Part shown: piece after piece, positions 51,348 through 62,100 of the stretch
Numbering within the stretch: position 1 is the first letter of the stretch
How the letters are laid out: each line of letters starts with the position of its first letter
From: Wuchereria bancrofti
Taxonomy: Eukaryota; Nematoda; Chromadorea; Rhabditida; Onchocercidae
Reading direction: 5' to 3'
Assembly (NCBI GenBank): GCA_005281725.1
Contig: SSBO01000012.1
Coordinates: 14,669,501-14,733,500, forward strand
Length of the DNA stretch: 64,000 nucleotides
Position numbers and translations under genes: made by a program
The notes under the pieces: model-generated
What the model saw: the letters and a program-made list of their open reading frames with translations, nothing else
Database searches by the model: none
Told to the model about the DNA's origin: nothing

Positions 51348-51734
51348 ATGGACCTAATAATATATTTTGATATTTCCCGCTACTGTAGTAATGGCATAAA
51401 CACTGCCGTCTTAATGATCCGGTTAGGATGCGATACACTTCACTTCCACATCATTAAAGTTTTAGCACCAATCAAAAGAATTGATAAGATCTCCGGTAGA
51501 AAAAAACTAATTGCATGCACACTAACTTTTTTACTGATTATCAGTTTCTATATGATTTCTAGCTGTGAAATGAAATGTAACAGATTTGCAAAACTCATTC
51601 TCATTACTTCTATACTTACTTCATTCAACAATTCAATCATTGCCTGTACGATCATTTTTCTCGAATTCTTTAAATTTTCCAAATATTTTAATTTTACTCC
51701 TTCCTTTTTATTAACTCATCTGGCAAAAAACTAG
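51348..51734 (+). CDS. Orphan 128-codon ORF, doubtful
   Basis: The longest uninterrupted ATG-to-stop frame in the window, which is unusual in DNA this AT-rich. It has two hydrophobic segments (around residues 56-72 and 82-106), giving it the look of a small membrane protein, and five cysteines. I recognise no family and see no poly(A) signal or acceptor that decides the matter. A second hydrophobic ORF follows on the same strand at 51819-52103. Confidence 0.2.
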   Translation: MDLIIYFDISRYCSNGINTAVLMIRLGCDTLHFHIIKVLAPIKRIDKISGRKKLIACTLTFLLIISFYMISSCEMKCNRFAKLILITSILTSFNNSIIACTIIFLEFFKFSKYFNFTPSFLLTHLAKN

Positions 51735-54635
51735 CCTAATAGACATTTTATTATTCTGTATCAGATTAGCTTCTTCAAATCATTGAAATCATTAAATTAT
51801 TAACGAAGCGAACTGATTTTGAAATTTATTGAATACATTGCATCATTCCATTATTTCATATCCAAAATGATTGGGTATCTCCCTTATTATCTAAAACTAA
51901 GAAAGGTTATCAGTATTTCTGGCATCAGTACTTATTTTTTTTTAAAAACAGAAACCAAAAATTGTGGTCTTTTTTGTTATTGCCTTTACAATCGATCAAT
52001 ATTTTTGTTTTTCAATTTAAATACCAATTTAATGTTATTTTGCTGGGAAAAAAAAAAGGAAAATCTTACATCAATGATTAGTAAGAAAATGTTTGGAATT
52101 TAACATTTTCTTGATGAAGAAATACGTCAGTTGAATAATCGCTGATGTTTTTGTTATCTGTTTTCCTTCTTATCTTGATCGAATTAATCATTACTTGACT
52201 TTTTTTCCCTTTTTTTTTTCGCTTCCTATGATAATGATGATTACAGTGATGATAATGATAAAGAATGAAACTTATCCTTATATTTACTGCTAAACTGTAC
52301 TTCACATTCAAGATACACATTTAATTAAGCGGTCAAATTTTAGATATTAAATATCATACGAGCTAACGTATGCAATAATAGTTGTCGTGATAACAACAAT
52401 TAGTATTATTTACTTCTAATTTACTCGTAGATTAAAGAAAAAAGAAATATTTAACTTAACATTTCATTATTTCATGCATAGATAATTTTTAAAGTATTTT
52501 TATCTTTTTTCTTCATAGATATTTTTAGAAATACAAATTAAAAAAACACCTTTTCTTGTTTGAAACATATATAATTACATGAAAAAAAAAGAGAAAGGAA
52601 TGTTTGATATCAATTTTGACATAATATTTGATCTTTTCAGACCAGTAATAAAATGAAGACAGAAGAAAAGATTATATCATTTCAGTAAGCAATTATGTAT
52701 ATCAGTTCAAAGTTTGTTCGGTTTTTTTTTTTTTTTTTTAATTTTTGTCTTTCAGTGCTACATTTTGTAACGTTGATCTCTCCCCATTTGATTGGATGAA
52801 AAACAAAGATAATTGTTCAAAATTTTACAAAATTATTTACAGCTAACTAATTCGAATATTCAATAAAAATTATTTTAAGGAAATAGATATTAAGGACTGA
52901 TTGAAAGAACTAATAATATTAAATTACCTAAATTTTAAATCTTAAAGACAAGTAAGAATACGTTTAGAAGACAGACATTTGCATTCTTCCCTTAAAGATA
53001 TTACAACTGAAAGAATACTTTGGTGTTATGAAATATAGTTCAGACCAAGAAGTTAGACTAAGACTAAAATTAATGTATTATTTCCTGCTTTTTGCTAAAA
53101 ATTCCATCCATTTTAAAAATTTCATCGAATTGGATTTACACTGCCAGATTTTATTACAAGAATATATTTAGTTACTACACTACATCTTATTACAAAGTAA
53201 GTTTACGATTAACATTTAAATTTTAATTTTATTCGTTAATTTTTGATTGTGAGAGAAATGTTTGTAATAAATTTAGAAAATTTAGACCAAAATTTGTCAC
53301 ATAACTTTTTATATTTATTTCTTTAAACTTAGCATAATGCAAACAGTAATTTTAACTTTCAGATAAGTCTTAACGTATCTTAATCTTAGATAATTTGGAA
53401 TTTGATGAGAATTGAAAAGATACAATTTTTACACATACAGAAAAAACATTTCTTGAATACATAAAAATGAGAAGAAAAAAGAAATAAAATAGATGAAAAT
53501 GTCGTTATCATTGCTATATAATGAATTTCCATCTAATAACTGCTATCCTTTGATGAAATGAAAATTTTTGTAAAAAATGGAACAATTTAAATCAGAAGTT
53601 GAAATCTTCTCGTCCTAAATTTGCTATTTTATTTGTTAAAATATAAAACAAAAAAAAAAATCTAAAAATATTCTAAACAGCGAAAGGAATTGTTAATCAA
53701 AATATTTTAAATAAGCAAGCGGTTTTTATAAATAATATATGAAAAAATAAAAAAATTAAAAGTGAAAAAGATTTGTTGCATATTTTTAAATGGCAAATTG
53801 TAAAAATTAATGGGTAACAATTTAACAATAATATTTAGAGTATCGATTTTTTACCTTTTCCAAAATAATCCATTTTTCAATTGTTGGCACTAATGGAGCA
53901 AATACAACAATTTCAAGTTCTAATTTTAATTCTGGCCAGTGGAATTTATTACTGAATTACTGAATTCCCGTAAATTCTCGTATTCCTGATATTACATGTT
54001 TACATTTGTGAATTTCATTCCTTCAGTATACCAAACACCACCAGAGATTACTTCTTTTATCCTTTCACTTCCAATTTAACCAGATAAAGTAGTTTATCGC
54101 TACTGTATGTGCGGTTAACAGTGGTGGTAAGCAGTAAATGACGAAAGATAATGAGCAAAAGGTGAAGAGGATGGGTATTCAGATAGTGGTAAAAGGTAGC
54201 ACAGATAGAGAACTAATGTGCAGGTGAAGATTCCACAACAACTGTAAACAACAGAAAGGAAGGTCGATGAGGAGACAAAGGTGAGGGGAAAAGAGGTGAC
54301 GATCTAATCTGACCCGTTTGTCAAACTATCAACCCTTCTCGACCCCATCACCTCAATCGCTTCTCTTGCTACCTTTCCCTAATTCCTGTTATAGATTTGA
54401 TTACAAGTGACCTTGCATTGTCCATTGCCTCAGATGTCCTGTCTTCATTCCCTCCCTCCAATCTCCCCTTATTTGCGCTCAATCTTTACCCCTCTCAATT
54501 CCACTTTATCGTTTTTCGATTATTTCATCTTGGAGAAAACGTTTTTTCCTATCTTTGGTTGGATTCACTTTATTCCACTTTTAAAGCAAAAGCTAACAAC
54601 GTGAGACTTATTGTAACTGGACATGATCGGATCTT

Positions 54636-55262
54636 AAATGTTAGTGAAAGATATGTAAGCCAAGTAAAGCATAATATATCATATGTTTTTAAAACTGTTC
54701 TTTCTATTTTTGACAGTAGGAACTGAAGAAATTTCATCTGCCCTTAATTAATTCTACTAAGTATAAGCATAGCATACAATACAAAATTTAAAAAAAATTA
54801 AAAAGAAACGAATAAACAAAATTATATTATACTGCTATTCACTGACGTTTTACGTGACATATAACGTTATGGAACTGGATGATTTTGTTTCATGCAATTT
54901 ACTGACTTATTGTTATTATCTGAACAATGAATTTTTTCGAATGTTAAAATAGAATTGAAAAGTTATTGAAAGCTAATGCGTGTAAAATTCATAATTGTTT
55001 TTAGCACCTAATTCGGTTACAATTCGTAAATGAAATTGCTGCATGATTTATCCGTAAATGAAACTTTAAATATGTTAAATTGCTCCCATTTGTCGGTCTT
55101 GAAATTACTTAAAAACATTACGGAGAGGTATGTTTTTCAAAGTCAAAGTCTAACGAAAGCTTGGATTGTTCACTTATATAAGAAAAATGGTTTAGATATT
55201 AAATTTCATCTGCTCCTAATTAATTGTATTAAGTATAAGCATAGCATAACACAATTAAAAAA
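54636..55262. repeat. Diverged local duplication
   Basis: The stretch 54728-54790 is repeated at 55199-55262 (AAATTTCATCTG, then AATTAATT and AAGTATAAGCATAGCAT in both). The preceding hundred bases are weakly alike as well (GAAAGATATGT near 54645 and GAGAGGTATGT near 55123). Confidence 0.75.
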
Positions 55263-56220
55263 AACAAATTTAATAAAGATATTAAATTATGCGAAAATTC
55301 AAATTATTGAAAATAATCGTTTTAAAACCTTTCAAGCTATTTAAAGTTTCGATTTGAAAGAATTTTTCGGATTTTTTTCTAACCAATTCAATATAGTTTA
55401 TTTCATTTCATTTAAATCCATCTCATTGTGTCTCAAATGGAGCTTTTTTGCTTATTTACAATTCAGTTCAGTTTAATTCATTCTATTCTTTCATTTCAAA
55501 ATCGATTGTTAATTCTATAAATATTCAAATGATCATTTCATCACAAAATCTTTGTAACCGATTACACGTACAATGCATTACTATATATCAGCAAATCTTA
55601 ATGAAAACCTCCCATTAAATTGAAATATAAACATGACATGACAAACATAACACAATACACACAAATACACACGCATACACATACATATAATACAGGCATA
55701 CACACATACACACTGGTATATGCAGGCAAATTTTGTCTGTCACTCTATGTTCATATGTGTGTGTTTGATGTGATCAGTGCATGTAAACAAACCTGTCTGA
55801 CGAAATTGAGTCGTATTTCTCGACTCATTTAACTATATATATATACATTCCAGTTGGTTAGTAAAATTCTTTCATACGAAATGGACAATAATATTAATTA
55901 TTCCATTTCCAATATTAAACGCTATCACTCATTTCCTGTTTCCATTTAATGCTAACCAATCCTATAATGAGATCATCGGACTAAACAAGAGATTATTGTA
56001 ATTATCACTTCTTTGCTAATCTAATCATTTGATACGTTTATCAATTCTTCTTAAATAATTATCGCTTATAAGCACAAAATTGATTAATTACTTCTTATTA
56101 CATTTATTTCTCATACATTCAATGTATAATACTTCTGTCTTTTTTCTTTAATATGATTTATCCTTTCCTCTGAAAGAAAGAAAAAGAGAGAAAGAGAGAG
56201 AGAAGAAGAAAGGAATATTT

Positions 56221-56378
56221 TTTATAAAATTTGAAATGCTTAATCATCTGGCTATCATTCTGGGTATCAGTAATTATTAATCTGTCATTCTCTCATTCCT
56301 TTCTATATTTATTAGCTACTGTCGTTAGGATATTACAATCACTGACGAACAATGTAAATACCTTTATAGAGAATTTTT
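56221..56378. repeat. 158-base segment repeated exactly at 56381-56538
   Basis: Every base compared is the same at offset 160, across the NN at 56379-56380. This is two contig ends that overlap and were not merged. Confidence 0.95.
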
Positions 56379-56380
56379 NN
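56379..56380. other. NN contig join
   Basis: Flanked on both sides by the same 158 bases; true gap length is zero or negative. Confidence 0.95.
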
Positions 56381-56748
56381 TTTATAAAATTTGAAATGCT
56401 TAATCATCTGGCTATCATTCTGGGTATCAGTAATTATTAATCTGTCATTCTCTCATTCCTTTCTATATTTATTAGCTACTGTCGTTAGGATATTACAATC
56501 ACTGACGAACAATGTAAATACCTTTATAGAGAATTTTTTTAATAAAAAATTCTTTAAAAAATAAGTTAATTCATAATATTTAATGCTCTGTTTACTCAAT
56601 CAGTTTATTACAGTCAGTACGAAAGGGTAAAGAAGAAATAAATTAAAATAGCAAATCAAGAAATCTAATCATATCAGATAATAAACAAAATTTGCCGTTA
56701 CATATATGATAATATTACTTTTATTTTCGTATTATCTTTTCAATGACG

Positions 56749-56790
56749 GTTAGGGCACTAATTAATTATGTTAGGGCATTAATTAATTAT
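56749..56790. repeat. Short tandem repeat, 21-base unit
   Basis: GTTAGGGCACTAATTAATTAT is followed directly by the same unit with one substitution, then by a partial third unit. Confidence 0.8.
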
Positions 56791-58208
56791 GTGATTAATT
56801 AAATGGATGTTTTTATATTTTCGTCAAATCTCATACCTTCAAGACAATGAAAATGTCGAAAAGTTGTTACCAAGCATTACCTTTCTCTTTCTCGCTCTCT
56901 GCCTTTGCTCTCTTCCCACATTTACTGAAATTTCAGTTGCTTCAAATCAGAATGCTGCAATTTATCTATACCACCTGCTATGTTCCTTTATTAGAATTGA
57001 TGATCATCGCTACTTGTTTACTATCTTTAGCTCATATCCATTTTATATATTTGTCTGTTTTGTTTACTTATTTTATCATAAGTATGTTAGCATTAATTTA
57101 TTCCGTTGATATCTAATCAATCAATTAGTTTTTCTAGTGCTGAATCATCGGTTATCATTCAATACATCAATTAAAATACAATTTATTTGAGCACTATTAG
57201 ATCTATATTCATATATTCAAATTACATTGAAAATATATTTTGTTTATGAAATGTTCAAACAGATTTGATACGGTATTTCCACACAGTATGGTTTTTAACC
57301 TTAGTATGTTGTTTGGGAAGGTTTAAGTAAGCACGCATATGATCATTAAAAATCGAGAAGTTCAATCATTAAGAACTAAAAGTTCAGTGAAGAAATTAAA
57401 AATGACAAATTGGAAATCAGCAAGAAGCCAATACCACTAAATGTTGGCGCACCAGTCAACTTGTCAACCTCCATTGCGCCACGTTTGTTTCGAATAACCT
57501 AACGAGGGGATTAAATTTTATTTGCAATGAAATGATAATTAGTAATTGGAATCATCGGACTTCTCTTCTTACAATTTCGAATATTTGTGAATCGAACTAG
57601 ATATTATATCACTGTAAAGAATGTTAAAGTGTGAGAAATAATTATATTACCGAGATTGAGAGAATTTTGTTAAATTACGATTAGAAGATAATGAAAACTG
57701 GTAAGACGAAGAGACAATTACTTTCTATAAGAGTCAGATAGTAGAAAATTTTGAGATTAATAGGTTAATTGATGAACTTTGCATGACAATATTTCATTAC
57801 AAATAGTAATTGTAGTGATTAAAAGTAAAATAGTTTGAATAAATGAGAGAAGATATTAAGGATGATAAGAGTAGCAGGCTTGTGCACAAGTCGCTAATAT
57901 GTGGAATATTTTCAAACTTTTTAAGGATCTTATGAATTGTTTTCGAATTTTAGCCTTATTTCATTTTCTCTTGTTCTTTTCATTTTTTTTTTAGAATAAG
58001 GAAATGAGGTAGGAGTAGAAAAGTAAATATTTAAATTATTTTCCAATGACGATTACTTCAGTTGCTTAGTAAGTGGCGATTTCTTGAATTTATTAAAATT
58101 AGTCTAAAAGCATTTGTAAGGTAGTACTATAAAAGATTAGAATCATTTTTCAGGTTTTAAATTAGTTGAGAACAATTCTCAGCTTGAATAATTGAACGAT
58201 TAAAAGTG

Positions 58209-58366
58209 TGCAATGTGTCAGATAATGAATGGATATTATTTCGATTTCATGTTAACTATAGCAGTAATGAAATATTGCTTCATAACCATTTTATGGTTTT
58301 TATGTAAGTGTTTTTAATTAAAAACAACATACTCTCTCTCTGTTCTATTAAAATTCTTTCATGCCA
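58209..58366. repeat. 158-base segment repeated exactly at 58368-58525
   Basis: Same situation as at 56.4 kb: exact repeat at offset 159 across a single N. Confidence 0.95.
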
Positions 58367-58367
58367 N
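58367..58367. other. Single-N contig join
   Basis: Flanked by the exact 158-base repeat; an overlap left unmerged. Confidence 0.95.
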
Positions 58368-59164
58368 TGCAATGTGTCAGATAATGAATGGATATTATTT
58401 CGATTTCATGTTAACTATAGCAGTAATGAAATATTGCTTCATAACCATTTTATGGTTTTTATGTAAGTGTTTTTAATTAAAAACAACATACTCTCTCTCT
58501 GTTCTATTAAAATTCTTTCATGCCAATTAATCTTTTACTGTTTCATTCATTTTTTGTTGATGTTGTTGCTACTGCTACTACCAGAACTCCTATATTGCTT
58601 AAATTAAATTATCTTAAATTATGTAATAAACGTGTAAAGTGTTTACGTTATAAATTACATATGATTGTGATGTGTAAGCTTAAATTAAAAGCTAAACTGG
58701 AAGTAATCAAACAATAAGTGTCGAAATAAATAATTGAATTAATGCCAAATGAGTGATTAACTTCATGAAAGAAGGAAAGAATGATTATTAAAATTGATAT
58801 TTCATTTTTTTTGTTCGAAATTTTAATTTAATCATTTTTTTCCCCATTTTTAAGTTGATAATATTTTGTGCGATAGATAATTATTTTACAACTTACTTGT
58901 CTTTTGCTGTGACACCACGTGATATAGTAGTTCAGTCCTTTTTTGGCTTTGTTGCTTCATTTTTTTAAATTTATAACTGTAGTAATTAGTTACTTTTAGA
59001 CTTTGGATGAAAAGTTCTGTGAAACTTAATCGTCATAATGTTATTACGTTTATATTTGAGAACGACGAGAAATTATTTCTTTTTTTTTATTTGCCAGAAT
59101 TTGGTTCAATTTTAGTTACTGGTTAATCGTTCGAAGGTGGGTTTAAACGTTCACTGGCAAGGAT

Positions 59165-62100
59165 ATGCCAGTTCACAGAGCAGGAGGTTTGTTTTAATTG
59201 GTATGCATGTTTGTTTTCCATTTGGTTTTTCTAAACCGTCTTGAATAGTAGAAGTTATTGAATGAAATGAATTATTTGTAATGCCCTTATTGAGGACAAA
59301 ATTTCAGAGGCGCATCGAGCATTAGAACAACTTGAAGAGTATCATGCCTCATTGGTAAGTGCTAGTTCGGCAGAGTTAAAACGACAAATTGAAAAGCTTA
59401 TCAACAATTTCAAGGGAGCTCTTTTTCAATCATTAATAGGTTCTTCTATTGTATTCTAATTATTTTATTTTGAAGTATTTTTTTTAGAAGGTGCCAAAAA
59501 TGGTAATTTCTTCCAAAAAATTCATTTGTCGAAATTGTTACAATTTGCCGCTTCATCTATTTCCATTTTATTTGTACTTAATGAAAATTTTACATTATTT
59601 TTGTGTCTTTTACTATTTGTTATGTATAAGCCTCAGTGATAAAAATTCTAAAAAAATCAATGATGAAAATTAATTTTGATGCTTTTGACGCTTTATATTG
59701 AGGAAGATATAAAATTATAAAAGTTTAACAAAAAGTCCGCAAGGGTGGATACTATATCAAAGCGTTTTCTTCTTTTTATAATCATAATAACTCTCTATGA
59801 GGCACAAAGTGTTACATAAAAGTTATTATCTTGGTGATTATTTAGTCAAGTCGTTCCATAAATTCATGTCATGGGATGCAAGCTTATGGTTCCTGGAACA
59901 TTTCGTTTTTTGTTTTGAAAGTGATGGTAAGTTATGTATAATATTTTATAGATATCCAGGAATTGTATGAAGATACGCTGCTGAATGAACAGAAAAGTCT
60001 CGAGCAAAAGGCATATGAAACACGGAAAATTGCTCAGCGTTGGGAAACAAATCCACCATTTGGACGTATAAATGCACCGCTTGCTTCACTGGTAAATTCC
60101 TCTTTTTTTGGATTGATTGTTATTTAGACAGTAGTTGAATGTGATTACTTGAATGTTACCTAATATAAATGTAAACATTAGTAACCGACATCATCAGTTA
60201 CGGATTATAAATACAAATTTTCACAAATATTCCAGGATTCCAGCTTTCATTATGGTGATCAAACTATTCCGTACACGTACACAAATGGTGCTGAATATAA
60301 TGTTCAGTCATATTCAATACGTGAACAGAGAAAACAGTTTGTAAGCTTTTTGTTCTTTACACTTATCAGCTTTATATATCTTTCCTGACTTCGTGAGCTA
60401 AGATTTATCTAGAGAATATTTAATACTGGTTAGATTATATATTAACCATTTTTAGATGCAGTTTGTTACTTGCAGTTGATTCATTTCACTATCATTTCAT
60501 TAATGCTATCGTCGGGAAATATGTTAAACTATGTTAATGACTACTGAATATATGTTGAATAATTAAGTTGAACACTGAAGATGAAAAGGGGAAAAAATTA
60601 ACACTTTGAAAATATAAGGATTACAATTTTCTTCCAGACTTCGGGAGATAGTTGGCGATCTACAGAAAGAATTACTCAAACGACTCCTACAGGCCAAATG
60701 GTCACAACTACTGTAAGATTTAAGTGATCACAACTGCTTTAAAATTCAGGTTCCTTTTTTTCGATTATCCAAATTCAGCGTCCAGGTTATGGATATTGTC
60801 CCAGAATGATAATGAAGGGTGAAGGACAGGGTCAATAACTTCAATTTTTTTTTGCACTTTTTATTTTTCAAACTGGACATGCCTTTTTTATGTTTTATGT
60901 AATATGCGATAGTTGGTGAAATTATCAGTGATATAAATCGGTATTAAAAGCATCCAGTCTTGTTCTGCCCAATAAAGATGACGACAAACTGATCTTAAAT
61001 GAATAAAAGAAAGAGAACAGTGAGATAAAATATGGACAAATGTAATAAAACGAGTGCTGTTAATACTGATTTATATCGCTGATAATTTCAGAACTGTTAC
61101 ATATTACGCATGTTTCTTAACTCGGTGCATGAAGGCAGGCATAGTAGGGGAGGTAAATGAAATAGTTCATGAAGCAATAATTCGTTCTTTAACTGAATAA
61201 GATTTTATCTAGATTAAAGGGTCTTTTGATATTGGTATGATAAATGAATTTCATTACAGCTGTTGAGTTTGGTCACATTTTTCGGAAAGAAGCGTAATAA
61301 GTTTGAGAAATGATAGATAAAAAATTCGCTGCACACTTAATCCTCAAAAGAAGAGGGCTGGTATTGTAATTGACCAATTCCGGAACATTTCTACAATCAC
61401 ATTAATGATTTACGCATAAAAGTTTGAAAATTTTTCGAAGCTTGGGAACCTGATTAATGTAATTCTTGACAGTAGTCTTGTATGGTTTCACACTTGATTA
61501 TAATTCACTGAGTGTCTGCTTAAATTTAGATTAGCTGTGTATTTTTTCCAGACAAGCGGCTTAATTGATAACGATGGCATAGAGTGGGAAATTGAAGAAG
61601 TTGTTCTGGAGAAGGGTTATACTGGACTTGGTTTTAGTATTGCGGGTGGCCTTGATCAGCCGTACATCGATGGAGACCCTTCAATTTATGTTACAAACAT
61701 TATACCTGGTGGAGCTGCAGCTGCTGATGGACGAATGAAGTAAGCTGTATCCTAACAATTTTGTATAAAACAACTATATCAAAACTATCAGACTTCATTT
61801 TTTGAGTCAGTTTTGAATATATAGGAAAAAGTATATTTGTAAATAGCCCTTTCCTAATAAACGAACGTGTATTTTTGAAGGATTCAAGACATTATCATGA
61901 AAGTAAACACCGCCGACTGTACACAGGTACCACATGAGACGACAGTGAATGCATTGAAAAATGCAGGAAATGTTGTGCGATTGGTTAGCGTTTATCATTT
62001 TAACTTTGGGACAGTGGAATTTCTAATGGTTAACGGTTAAAATATGGATTTGTTATTTACTGATCGGTTTCAGTGAAAAATTAATAAATTTCAGGTTTTA

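Larger units (their letters stand above)
47354..59164. other. 11.8 kb without a supported gene, upstream of dlg-1
   Basis: AT-rich DNA. What can be seen is short repeats (AAT at 48205-48245, ACT at 50833-50862, tandem and direct repeats listed separately), a poly-T run near 52718, CA-rich and TG-rich stretches at 55640-55770, a GA tract at 56174-56215, and two contig joins. The longest ORFs (51348-51734, 54397-54726, 55030-55344) match no family I know. The position makes it the likely regulatory region of dlg-1. Confidence 0.5.
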
